Shown here in pieces: positions 1 through 6,071 of a stretch of DNA of 6,071 nucleotides. A program made the translations under genes and the position numbers. How positions within the stretch are numbered: the first letter of the stretch is position 1; the number at the start of each line of letters is the position of its first letter. The stretch spans positions 1-6,071 of the forward strand of contig JASMTO010000045.1 of the NCBI GenBank assembly GCA_041694215.1. The letters are read 5' to 3'. Source of the stretch: Flexistipes sp041694215. GTDB taxonomy: Bacteria; Chrysiogenota; Deferribacteres; Deferribacterales; Flexistipitaceae. The notes under the pieces were generated by a model. The model was not told the DNA's origin, did not search any database, and saw nothing but the letters and a program-made list of their open reading frames with translations.

Positions 1-1
1 C

Positions 2-156
2 AACATATAACGTTCAACGTTCAATGTTCAACGTTAGACGTAAAACGTAAGACGTAACACGTAAAACGTACTATCACCTATACCCATAACCTATTATCTA
101 AAATCTATCAACATGCTTTCCCCTTGCTCCTTGCTCCTTAGTACTTAGCACTGACA
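2..156. repeat. Degenerate heptanucleotide repeat tract with drifting unit
   Basis: Almost the whole tract can be cut into 7-base units. From 9 to 71 the units share an ACGT-like core: AACGTTC twice, AATGTTC, AACGTTA, then GACGTAA, AACGTAA, GACGTAA, CACGTAA and AACGTAC. From 72 to 112 the period continues with a different word family (TATCACC, a 6-base TATACC, CATAACC, TATTATC, TAAAATC, TATCAAC). After a 9-base break it resumes at 122 as CCTTGCT, CCTTGCT, CCTTAGT, ACTTAGC, ACTGACA. The period holds while the unit sequence changes stepwise. No open reading frame, RNA gene or clear terminator is visible in it. It lies 3' of the minus-strand phoH gene and may extend past the left edge. Its function is unknown. 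It is not a CRISPR array, because there are no long identical repeats or spacers. Confidence 0.8.
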
Positions 157-178
157 TACCACTCCTCCGCTCTTCCAT

Positions 179-1567
179 TTAATTGAGAAAGTCTGAGGCT
201 TCCTGTGCTATTTCACTCCGCTCACATTTATCCAGGATGATTGTTGCAGCAAGCTTTGAGTTATTTTTTTTAAAACGTTCAGACGTGTATACAAGGCCGT
301 TATCTCTTTCATCCAGATATGGATTATCTATTTGGGACGGGTCCCCTGTCAATACAATTTTTGTATTTTGCCCAGCTCTGGTAATAATGGTTTTTACTTC
401 GTGGGGTGTGAGATTTTGAGCTTCATCGATTATCAGGAAGGAATCGTGGAAAGTTCTGCCTCTGATAAAGTTTATTGCTTCCACCTCTACAAAATTTGTA
501 CTTTTCAGGTAATCCAGTGTCAATTCATTCATATGTTTTTTCAGAAGTGCGTTATCCTTACTGACAGGTTGTTTATTCTCACTTATATTGTCGAGAATAA
601 GCTCCATATTATCATAAATGGGCTTAAGCCACGGCTCCAGCTTTTCGTTGAGATTACCAGGCAGATATCCCAGATCTCTGCCCATAGGAACATGAGACCG
701 TGTTACCACCATTTTTTTGTATTTCTGGGTTAATACCTGTGATAATCCGGAAGCAATTGATAACAGCGTCTTTCCTGTCCCGGCGAATCCGATTGCAAAT
801 ACAAGTTTGATATCATCCCGCATAAGGGCATCATAAAGAAATTTTTGTTTATAATTAAGAGGTGAAATATAGAAATTTGCCGGTTGATTTTTCAGAAGTT
901 CCAGTTTTTTCGATGATTCCTCATTAACTATACGGCACAGAGCTGTTTTTTTACTGTTCATAAGGGAAGCTACTATTGCATAGTCGGGCAAATTCTCTGA
1001 GTTTTGGTCAAACTGGACTTCGATTTCATCTATATCGATAAAATTTTTTTCATATATTTTATCGATATTTTCATCTAAAGAAACGTACATTATGTCGTTA
1101 TTGTTTAAGCATTGAAAGGATTTCTCGTGGTAGTAATCCTCAGCTTTTATTCCTATAACTTCGGCTTTAATTCTGAGGTTGACATCTTTTGATACTAAAA
1201 TTGTTGTTCGGGATGATTTGCTTTTTAAGTTTAATGCTGTTTTAAGGATAAAGTTATCATTAATATTTTTTCCTAATTCTAAGGGTGTATCTTTATTCTC
1301 TATATGGAATCTGACGAAAAGCTTCCCTCCGCTTTTAAGTTTAACACCTCCCAGCAGATCTCCTGTAGATCTGTAATTTTCAAGTTGCCTAATAAATTCT
1401 CTTGCATTGTAGCTTCTTGAATCAAAACCGGTTTTGAGCTTATCCAGTTCTTCCAGTACTATTGCAGGAAGATAAATATTATTATCTTCAAATGAGTCTA
1501 AACAATAGGGGGAGTGAAGAATTACGCTTGTATCAAGTACAAAATTTTTTTTCTTTGATTTTGTCAT
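179..1567 (-). CDS. PIN domain-PhoH family ATPase (PhoH2/YlaK type)
   Basis: This is a 462-residue cytoplasmic protein. The N-terminal part (about residues 8-145) is a PIN nuclease-like domain: LDTSVIL with D12, EELDKLK with E39/E40, NDNF with D104 and SKDVNLR with D128 supply the usual acidic metal-binding set. The C-terminal part (about 235-455) is a PhoH P-loop ATPase: Walker A GFAGTGKT at 260-267, the family block PMGRDLGYLPGN at 294-305, RGRTF at 369-373, Walker B FLIIDEAQ at 377-384 and TGDPSQID at 407-414. All key residues look intact. Mycobacterial PhoH2 of this architecture has been described as an ATP-dependent RNA helicase and RNase, so a role in RNA processing is the best inference; the substrate here is unknown. 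The start at 1567 is chosen because AAGGTGG lies just upstream. An in-frame ATG at 1621 would add 18 residues but lacks a ribosome site and would overlap the likely promoter. The gene is divergent from pstS, 267 bases away. Family membership in PhoH does not by itself prove phosphate control. Confidence 0.93.
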   Translation of the reverse strand: MTKSKKKNFVLDTSVILHSPYCLDSFEDNNIYLPAIVLEELDKLKTGFDSRSYNAREFIRQLENYRSTGDLLGGVKLKSGGKLFVRFHIENKDTPLELGKNINDNFILKTALNLKSKSSRTTILVSKDVNLRIKAEVIGIKAEDYYHEKSFQCLNNNDIMYVSLDENIDKIYEKNFIDIDEIEVQFDQNSENLPDYAIVASLMNSKKTALCRIVNEESSKKLELLKNQPANFYISPLNYKQKFLYDALMRDDIKLVFAIGFAGTGKTLLSIASGLSQVLTQKYKKMVVTRSHVPMGRDLGYLPGNLNEKLEPWLKPIYDNMELILDNISENKQPVSKDNALLKKHMNELTLDYLKSTNFVEVEAINFIRGRTFHDSFLIIDEAQNLTPHEVKTIITRAGQNTKIVLTGDPSQIDNPYLDERDNGLVYTSERFKKNNSKLAATIILDKCERSEIAQEASDFLN

Positions 1568-1615
1568 ATCCCACCTTCGAATTATTAAATTTACTTTGAT
1601 AATATTAAACAAAAA

Positions 1616-1643
1616 ATTCAAAAAAATGTTAGGAAGTTGTCAA
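1616..1643 (-). promoter_or_regulatory. Probable sigma-70-type promoter of the PIN-PhoH gene
   Basis: On the minus strand a perfect -35 hexamer TTGACA lies at 1643-1638. Sixteen bases further is TTGAAT (1621-1616), a four-of-six match to the -10 consensus. Transcription would start near 1610, giving a leader of roughly 40 bases before the ATG at 1567 and its AAGGTGG ribosome site (1577-1571). The -35 is convincing. The -10 is moderate in a very AT-rich context where alternatives exist. Confidence 0.5.
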
Positions 1644-1697
1644 ATAATCTTTAAGTATTTTAATTACATGAAATATGCAGTGTCTTTAAAATTCATT

Positions 1698-1717
1698 GAG
1701 AAAACTATAGTTTTTTC
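1698..1717. promoter_or_regulatory. AT-rich palindrome next to the Pho box
   Basis: Positions 1701-1714 read AAAACTATAGTTTT, a perfect 14-base inverted repeat. Allowing one G/T mismatch it extends to 20 bases (1698-1717). It ends two bases before the first Pho-box unit and lies between the two divergent promoters. It could be an operator for a dimeric regulator, or chance in AT-rich DNA. As RNA the all A/U-rich stem would be weak, so it is a poor terminator. No regulator is assigned. Confidence 0.35.
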
Positions 1718-1719
1718 AT

Positions 1720-1759
1720 TTTACAAAAATTTTACAAGCACATTACATATCTATAACAT
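1720..1759 (+). promoter_or_regulatory. Pho box: four 11-bp direct repeats upstream of pstS
   Basis: Four hexamers recur at exactly 11-base spacing: TTTACA (1720-1725), TTTACA (1731-1736), ATTACA (1742-1747) and ATAACA (1753-1758). Each is followed by a five-base spacer, mostly AT-rich. An 11-base direct repeat of this kind is the known binding geometry of PhoB/PhoP response regulators: TTAACA-type repeats with 5-base spacers in Bacillus, and CTGTCAT repeats with 4-base spacers in enterics. Four units would hold two regulator dimers. The position in front of pstS and the match to the family's known regulation make activation under phosphate starvation the natural reading. The regulator gene itself is not in this window. 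Confidence 0.8.
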
Positions 1760-1767
1760 GAGGGGAC

Positions 1768-1781
1768 TATTTGTTTATTAA
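1768..1781 (+). promoter_or_regulatory. Candidate -10 region of the pst promoter
   Basis: No good -35 hexamer precedes this stretch, as expected when a bound Pho regulator replaces it. Two possible -10 hexamers follow the Pho box: TATTTG at 1768-1773, 8 bases after the last unit and close to the E. coli phoA spacing, and TATTAA at 1776-1781, 16 bases after it but a better hexamer. Transcription would begin at about 1780-1790. The choice cannot be settled from sequence. Confidence 0.4.
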
Positions 1782-1784
1782 TCG

Positions 1785-1802
1785 CAACCGCATAAGTGGT
1801 TG
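1785..1802 (+). other. Small stem-loop in the pstS leader
   Basis: CAACCGC (1785-1791) pairs with GTGGTTG (1796-1802) around an ATAA loop, giving seven pairs including one G-U. It would fall at or near the 5' end of the pst transcript and stops 18 bases before the ribosome site TAGGAGG (1821-1827). It is followed at 1805-1814 by the perfect palindrome TAAACGTTTA. A 5' stabilising hairpin is plausible. No known riboswitch is recognised. Confidence 0.35.
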
Positions 1803-1834
1803 GATAAACGTTTAAAAAAATAGGAGGTTTTTAC

Positions 1835-2848
1835 ATGAAACGTTTGTTGAAAAGTATGTTGATAGCTGTGGCGATGGTTATTTTAGCCAGTAGTTTTGCC
1901 TCAGCAAGGGATCAGATCAGAATTGTGGGTTCAAGTACAGTTTATCCTTTTGCGAGTTATGTTGCAGAAGAGTTCGGGGCAACAACAAAGTACCCTACTC
2001 CTGTTATCGAATCAACAGGTTCAGGTGGCGGTCACAAATTAACTTGGGTTGGAGATGGTATTGATACACCTGATATTACCAATTCCTCAAGGCGTATTAA
2101 GGTTTCTGAGTTTAAAAGAGCCATGGACAACGGTGTTGACGGAATTATTGAAGTTGTTATAGGTTATGATGGGATTGTTTTGGCAAACAGTGTTAAGGCT
2201 AAAAAACTTAAGTTAAGCAGAAAGGATATACTCATGGCTGTTGCAGCGGAAGTCCCGAAAAACGGTAAGTTGGTGGCAAATCCTTATAAATACTGGGACG
2301 AGATTAACCCTAATTTACCGCACACTAAAATTTTGATATACGGTCCTCCAACTTCTTCAGGTACAAGAGATGCTTTTGAAGAGCTTGTCATGGAGGTTGC
2401 TTCAGAAGAAATTCCAGCTTATGGCGGTGATTACACCAAAATTCGTCAGGATGGGGTGTATGTGCCTGCTGGTGAAAACGATAACCTTATAGTCCAAAGA
2501 CTTACAAAAGATCCGGAAGCAGTTGGTATATTTGGGTATTCATTTCTTGAGGAAAATCGGGACAGTATACAGGGTGCAGTAATTGAAGGATATGAGCCTA
2601 CGCCTGAAAATATTTCGAGTGGAAAATACCCTGTATCCAGAAGCTTGTATTTCTATGTAAAAAAAGCTCATATTGGAAAAGTCCCTGGTTTAGAGGAATA
2701 TGTTAATCTTTTTCTCAGCGAAAAAATGATTGGTGATTATGGTTACCTGAAAAATATAGGCTTAATACCGCTTCCTAAGGAAAAAAGGGAAGAAATCAGG
2801 AAAAACTGGGAAAATAGAAAAGAACTTACATTATCAGACTTGCAATAA
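1835..2848 (+). CDS. pstS: Periplasmic phosphate-binding protein PstS
   Basis: This is the substrate-binding component of the high-affinity phosphate ABC importer, 337 residues long. A Sec signal peptide is clear: a basic MKRLLK start, a hydrophobic core at about 8-18, and an AXA site (A22-S23-A24) giving cleavage before R25. There is no lipobox cysteine, so the mature protein should be free in the periplasm. Phosphate-site motifs typical of the family are present: GSSTVYPF (32-39), STGSGGG (60-66), NSSRRI (83-88), YDGIVL (111-116) and SSGTRDAFE (174-182). The last of these resembles the SGT-type loop that binds the anion. A strong TAGGAGG seven bases before the ATG fixes the start and predicts high translation. 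It is the first gene of the pst operon, directly behind a Pho box, and is separated from pstC by a hairpin that should limit read-through. The sequence style resembles the PstS branch found alongside long-form PstC/PstA rather than the E. coli one. Confidence 0.95.
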   Translation: MKRLLKSMLIAVAMVILASSFASARDQIRIVGSSTVYPFASYVAEEFGATTKYPTPVIESTGSGGGHKLTWVGDGIDTPDITNSSRRIKVSEFKRAMDNGVDGIIEVVIGYDGIVLANSVKAKKLKLSRKDILMAVAAEVPKNGKLVANPYKYWDEINPNLPHTKILIYGPPTSSGTRDAFEELVMEVASEEIPAYGGDYTKIRQDGVYVPAGENDNLIVQRLTKDPEAVGIFGYSFLEENRDSIQGAVIEGYEPTPENISSGKYPVSRSLYFYVKKAHIGKVPGLEEYVNLFLSEKMIGDYGYLKNIGLIPLPKEKREEIRKNWENRKELTLSDLQ

Positions 2849-2868
2849 TTTTGGAAAAATAATATACA

Positions 2869-2898
2869 AAAGAGCCGGTTTTACCGGCTCTTTATAAT
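2869..2898 (+). terminator. Terminator-like hairpin between pstS and pstC
   Basis: AAAGAGCCGGT (2869-2879) pairs perfectly with ACCGGCTCTTT (2883-2893) around a TTT loop. The 11-bp stem has a GC-rich middle, and the 3' side runs into TTTATAATTTT. It begins 20 bases after the pstS stop and ends 22 bases before the pstC start, inside an otherwise contiguous operon. It should act as a partial terminator and/or a 3' shield for pstS mRNA, giving excess PstS over the membrane parts. Because the stem's own end supplies much of the U tract and an A interrupts it, incomplete termination is likely. Confidence 0.8.
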
Positions 2899-2915
2899 TT
2901 TCAGGGAGTCAAGAC

Positions 2916-4160
2916 TTGAGTTTGGGGAATCTGATTTTTATTATCTTTGGCGGGATTGTTCCACTGGCATATATAGCTTATATTATAGCTTCTAAAAAAG
3001 CATCTGTTTGGGAAAATCAGAATACGCCCATTCACTCCCGCCCTTATATGTATGGATGGTTTGTCGTGGTGGTTATGGCCATTCCATCTATGATGGTGGC
3101 TGTAGTGGCTGGTTTTCTACATGTTACCGGTGTTTACTCTGTGAGTCCTTTTGTTCTTGTTGCCGCATGTGTTGTATTGGTTGCATTAGGTTTTGCATTT
3201 GGTTTAAAGAAAATTTCACCGGATTTCAGGGCACGTAATAAAGTGGAAAATGTTATTAAATGGTTTTTAATTACTGCCTCTCTTGTTTCTATACTGACTA
3301 CTGTGGGTATTGTTCTTTCCATTTTATTTGAGGCACTGAGATTCTTTGATGCTGTTGGTTTCTGGAATTTTATTACAGGAACTAAGTGGAATCCTGATAC
3401 GGCATTCTTAAGTGGTGCCGGCAGAGGAGGGGAACAGGCAGCTGATCCCGAGTTTGGAGCTGTCCCTATTTTTGCTGGGACATTTATGATAACTTTTATT
3501 GCAATGTGCGTCGCTGTGCCTATTGGTCTTTTTTCAGCCGTTTACCTTGCGGAGTATGCCACACCAAAATTTAGAAAAATTATAAAACCACTTCTTGAGG
3601 TTCTGGCGGGTATTCCGACCGTTGTGTACGGATTTTTTGCTGCAATTACTGTAAGTCCATTGGTTGTGAAAGTTGCAACGTTTTTAAGGTTGGAGGCTGA
3701 TTACACTAATGCCCTTTCACCGGGTATAGTGATGGGTATTATGATTATTCCATTAATGTCTTCACTTTCTGATGATGTAATAAATGCTGTCCCAAGTAGT
3801 CTTAGAGAAGGCTCATTGGCTCTTGGCACAACGGTAGCGGAAACAACGAAAAAAGTTATTTTGCCAGCTGCACTACCAGGGATTGTGTCAGCATTTCTCC
3901 TCTCTGTTTCCAGAGCAATCGGGGAAACTATGATTGTTGTGATGGCTGCAGGTTTGAGACCCAATCTGACTGCTAATCCTCTGGAAGGGATGACCACAGT
4001 TACAGTGAGGATCGTTGATGCTCTTACAGGAGATCAGTCGTTTGACAGTTTGGAGACTCTGTCTGCGTTTGGTCTCGGCTTTGTTTTACTAATACTTACG
4101 TTGTTTTTGAATGTTATCTCAATTATCATTGTCAGAAAATTCAGAGAAAAATATGAATAA
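2916..4160 (+). CDS. pstC: Phosphate ABC transporter permease PstC, long form
   Basis: This is an inner-membrane permease subunit that forms the phosphate channel with PstA. It is 414 residues against about 319 in E. coli. The extra N-terminal part (about 1-105) carries three likely membrane helices (about 4-24, 47-69 and 77-98) before the usual PstC core. The core has a helix at about 114-138, the periplasmic WNPDTAF segment (158-164), FGAVPIFAGTF (180-190), and the permease helices. The cytoplasmic EAA loop at about 298-322 (EGSLALG, then VILPAALPG) contacts the PstB ATPase. SRAIGETMIVV (332-342) is a strong family motif. The start is TTG: AGGGAG at 2903-2908 sits seven bases upstream and no better ATG is nearby. 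A second TTG at 2922 is less well spaced. The weak start and the preceding hairpin both favour less PstC than PstS. PstA follows after 11 bases. Confidence 0.93.
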   Translation: MSLGNLIFIIFGGIVPLAYIAYIIASKKASVWENQNTPIHSRPYMYGWFVVVVMAIPSMMVAVVAGFLHVTGVYSVSPFVLVAACVVLVALGFAFGLKKISPDFRARNKVENVIKWFLITASLVSILTTVGIVLSILFEALRFFDAVGFWNFITGTKWNPDTAFLSGAGRGGEQAADPEFGAVPIFAGTFMITFIAMCVAVPIGLFSAVYLAEYATPKFRKIIKPLLEVLAGIPTVVYGFFAAITVSPLVVKVATFLRLEADYTNALSPGIVMGIMIIPLMSSLSDDVINAVPSSLREGSLALGTTVAETTKKVILPAALPGIVSAFLLSVSRAIGETMIVVMAAGLRPNLTANPLEGMTTVTVRIVDALTGDQSFDSLETLSAFGLGFVLLILTLFLNVISIIIVRKFREKYE

Positions 4161-4171
4161 GGTGTTTGATA

Positions 4172-5335
4172 ATGTCATCGCTTATTGAGTCCTCTCAAGC
4201 AAATAAAAGAAGGTACAGAGCAGAAAAGCGCTTCAAATTTTACGGCTTAGTAGCGTTACTGATATCACTGGGATTCTTGTTTTTCTTTTTTGCTGATATT
4301 ATAAGAAATGGCTATACCGCTTTTAGGCAAACAGAAATAAAAGCGGAAGTCACATATACAAAAGAAACAATAGAAATTCCTCCATTGGCGGTAAATGAAG
4401 AAGTAAGGGATTTTGTCAGCCGTGGTTTTATGAGAATGATACCTTCTCAGGTGGAAAATAATCCTGATTTGCTGGGCAAGACAATCAGTCAGTGGATTGT
4501 GGCTAATGATGATGTGGACCAGTACGTTAAAGGGCAGCCAAATAGTCTAAGCAGCAGCGACATGAAAAAAATAGATACATTGAAAAATGAGGGGAAAATA
4601 AAACTAGTTTTTAATAAATACTTCTTTATCAACGGTGATTCAAAACTTCCTGAAATTTCAGGTATTTTTTCAGCAGCTGTTGGGACACTTTATGTAATAA
4701 TCTTGACAATTCTTTTCAGTGTACCTATTGGAGTAATGTCTGCAATTTATCTTGAGGAATATGCTCCCGATAATATGTTTACCCGCACTATTGAAGTCAA
4801 TATAAATAATTTGGCGGCTATCCCTTCTATTTTATTTGGTTTGTTGGGGCTGGCAGTTTTTATCAATTTTTTTGGTGTGCCACGATCTTCGGCATTGGCA
4901 GGAGGTTTGACACTATCTCTTATGACCCTTCCTGTCATAATTATCAGTACAAGAGCTTCACTTCAGGCTGTACCTGATTCAATAAGACATGCTGCGCTGG
5001 CTGTTGGTGCATCAAAATGGCAGATGATCTGGCATCATATACTACCAGTTTCTATACCTGGGATTTTGACAGGTACCATCTTAGGTGTTGCCAGGGCAAT
5101 GGGAGAGACAGCTCCTTTGCTACTTGTGGGTATGATGGCTTACATTCCAGAGGCTCCTGATTCGTTTACTGATGCTGCAACAGTTCTTCCTGCTCAGATT
5201 TACGCTTGGGCTTCATCTTCTCAGAGAGCTTATGTTGAGAGAACATCTGCTGCAATTATTGTTCTCCTCGCAATCCTATTAACATTAAACGCGGCTGCTA
5301 TTTGGTTAAGAAATAGAAATGAAAAGAAGTGGTAG
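4172..5335 (+). CDS. pstA: Phosphate ABC transporter permease PstA with N-terminal periplasmic domain
   Basis: This is the second inner-membrane permease subunit of the Pst importer, 387 residues against about 296 in E. coli. A basic N-terminus (KRRYRAEKRFK) precedes the first helix (about 23-45). A hydrophilic stretch of about 115 residues (about 48-163) then faces the periplasm; its position matches the DUF3333 region known at the front of long PstA proteins. The transport core follows: GIFSAAVGTLYVI (164-176), SVPIGVMSAIYLEEYAP (183-199), the EAA loop HAALAVGASKW to ILPVSIPGI (273-298), and ARAMGETAPLLL (307-318). I chose ATG 4172 rather than TTG 4166, because TAAGGTG (4158-4164) is seven bases from the ATG but only one from the TTG. 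That ribosome site overlaps the pstC stop, which suggests translational coupling. pstB follows after 30 bases. Confidence 0.94.
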   Translation: MSSLIESSQANKRRYRAEKRFKFYGLVALLISLGFLFFFFADIIRNGYTAFRQTEIKAEVTYTKETIEIPPLAVNEEVRDFVSRGFMRMIPSQVENNPDLLGKTISQWIVANDDVDQYVKGQPNSLSSSDMKKIDTLKNEGKIKLVFNKYFFINGDSKLPEISGIFSAAVGTLYVIILTILFSVPIGVMSAIYLEEYAPDNMFTRTIEVNINNLAAIPSILFGLLGLAVFINFFGVPRSSALAGGLTLSLMTLPVIIISTRASLQAVPDSIRHAALAVGASKWQMIWHHILPVSIPGILTGTILGVARAMGETAPLLLVGMMAYIPEAPDSFTDAATVLPAQIYAWASSSQRAYVERTSAAIIVLLAILLTLNAAAIWLRNRNEKKW

Positions 5336-5365
5336 GCAAATGATACGATTTTTACTGGAGGGAAA

Positions 5366-6071
5366 ATGTCCGCCGATATAATGATAAAAGTTGAAAACAT
5401 GAGTTTTTATTATGGTGATTTTAAGGCGTTGAACAATATAAACCTGGATTTCCTGAAAAATCATGTAACTGCTCTTATAGGCCCGTCTGGCTGCGGTAAA
5501 AGTACATTTCTGAGATGTTTGAACAGGATGAACGATCTGATTCCGGATACAAGAATAGAAGGCAGAATCTTATTTGGCGATGTTGATATTTATGATCCTA
5601 AAATAGATGTGGTGGAGTTGAGAAAACGAATTGGTATGGTATTTCAGAAACCCAATCCTTTTCCCAAAAGTATTTATGAAAACGTAGCTTATGCTCCCAA
5701 AATTCACGGTATTGCCAACAAGGGGCCGCAGATGGATGATCTTGTGGAAGAATCACTGCGCAAGGCGGGGCTGTGGGATGAGGTGAAGGACAGACTCACT
5801 GAAGTAGCTACCAATTTATCAGGTGGTCAGCAGCAGAGGTTGTGCATTGCAAGAGCTATAGCTATGCAGCCGGATATACTTTTGATGGATGAGCCGGCTT
5901 CTGCACTTGATCCTATTGCCACGCAGAAAATAGAGGATCTGATTTTCGAGCTGAAGGAGCGGTATACGATAATAATTGTTACACACAGTATGCAGCAGGC
6001 TGCCAGAGTATCCGATTACACAGCATTTTTCTATATGGGTGATTTGATTGAAGTTGGAGTCACTCAGGAAA
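5366..6071 (+). CDS. pstB: Phosphate ABC transporter ATP-binding protein PstB, 3' end cut off
   Basis: This is the cytoplasmic ATPase of the Pst importer, which couples ATP hydrolysis to phosphate uptake through PstC and PstA. The first 235 residues are present; the window ends in frame with roughly 20 residues missing compared with the usual 250-260. Visible motifs are an aromatic A-loop FYYGDF (14-19), Walker A GPSGCGKST (39-47), the Q-loop VFQKPNPFP (92-100) typical of PstB, signature LSGGQQQR (151-158), Walker B ILLMDEP (171-177), D-loop SALDP (179-183) and switch histidine H207 in THSMQQA. Residue 178 is Ala where many PstB proteins have Cys (DEPCSALDP); this is a tolerated variant. The start is ATG 5366, with GGAGGG at 5357-5362 three bases upstream, which is tight. 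The alternative ATG 5381 would be 18 bases away and is less likely. By analogy with other pst operons, phoU would be expected next, outside the window. Confidence 0.95.
   Translation, partial: MSADIMIKVENMSFYYGDFKALNNINLDFLKNHVTALIGPSGCGKSTFLRCLNRMNDLIPDTRIEGRILFGDVDIYDPKIDVVELRKRIGMVFQKPNPFPKSIYENVAYAPKIHGIANKGPQMDDLVEESLRKAGLWDEVKDRLTEVATNLSGGQQQRLCIARAIAMQPDILLMDEPASALDPIATQKIEDLIFELKERYTIIIVTHSMQQAARVSDYTAFFYMGDLIEVGVTQE

Noticed and set aside
1..156. CRISPR array or origin iterons
   Set aside because: The units are only 7 bases, diverge steadily and have no spacers. There are no DnaA-box clusters or replication genes beside them.
1568..1621. Longer PIN-PhoH start at the ATG at 1621, adding 18 residues
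   Set aside because: There is no ribosome site before it and it overlaps the likely -10 element. ATG 1567 has AAGGTGG at good spacing and begins just before the conserved PIN motif.
1637..1654. A possible enteric-style Pho box (TTGTCAA followed by CTTTAAG) near the phoH promoter
   Set aside because: The second half is a poor match and the spacer is off by one. The first half is better explained as the -35 TTGACA on the other strand.
1596..1781. Plus-strand open frame of 61 codons in the phoH-pstS control region
   Set aside because: It runs through AT-rich promoter DNA and the Pho box, lacks a ribosome site and resembles no protein.
3134..3322. Antisense open frames inside pstC and pstA (also 3701-3997 and 4747-4938)
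   Set aside because: They lie opposite well-supported permease genes and are low-information mirror frames of membrane-protein codons.
4166..4171. TTG at 4166 as the pstA start
   Set aside because: The ribosome site TAAGGTG ends one base before it, too close. ATG 4172 has the proper seven-base gap.
5340..5381. A 13-codon reading frame between pstA and pstB, overlapping the pstB start
   Set aside because: It has no ribosome site of its own, no recognisable content, and is short enough to be chance.

Overview
The window reads as chromosome of an AT-rich Gram-negative (diderm) bacterium. PstS carries a Sec/signal-peptidase-I leader without a lipobox cysteine, so it is expected to be a soluble periplasmic protein, which fits a diderm cell. 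The Pst permeases are the long type with extra N-terminal segments. Together with the AT-rich composition and the intergenic heptamer repeats, this loosely suggests a Deferribacterota-like lineage (Flexistipes or Deferribacter relatives). That placement is a guess from general impression, not from a search.

Layout: (1) 1-156 is a gene-free tract of degenerate, gradually changing 7-bp repeats lying 3' of the first gene. (2) 179-1567, minus strand, encodes a full-length PIN-PhoH protein (PhoH2/YlaK type), an ATPase fused to a PIN nuclease fold. (3) 1568-1834 is a divergent control region. It holds a likely phoH promoter on the minus strand, a perfect 14-bp AT-rich palindrome, and a four-unit, exactly 11-bp-spaced Pho box in front of pstS, followed by a small 5'-UTR stem-loop. 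(4) 1835 to the window end, plus strand, is the high-affinity phosphate transporter operon pstS-pstC-pstA-pstB, with pstB cut by the window edge. A strong terminator-like hairpin sits between pstS and pstC.

How it works together: PstS would capture phosphate in the periplasm, PstC and PstA form the membrane channel, and PstB hydrolyses ATP to drive import. The Pho box implies activation under phosphate limitation by a PhoB/PhoP-type response regulator that is not in the window. The hairpin after pstS, plus the TTG start of pstC, would allow much more binding protein than permease to be made. Whether the divergent PIN-PhoH gene shares this phosphate control is open.

The genes themselves are well-known families. 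I do not see a new biological system here. The parts most worth a second look are the heptamer tract, the quadruple Pho box with its adjoining palindrome, and the added domains of PstC and PstA.
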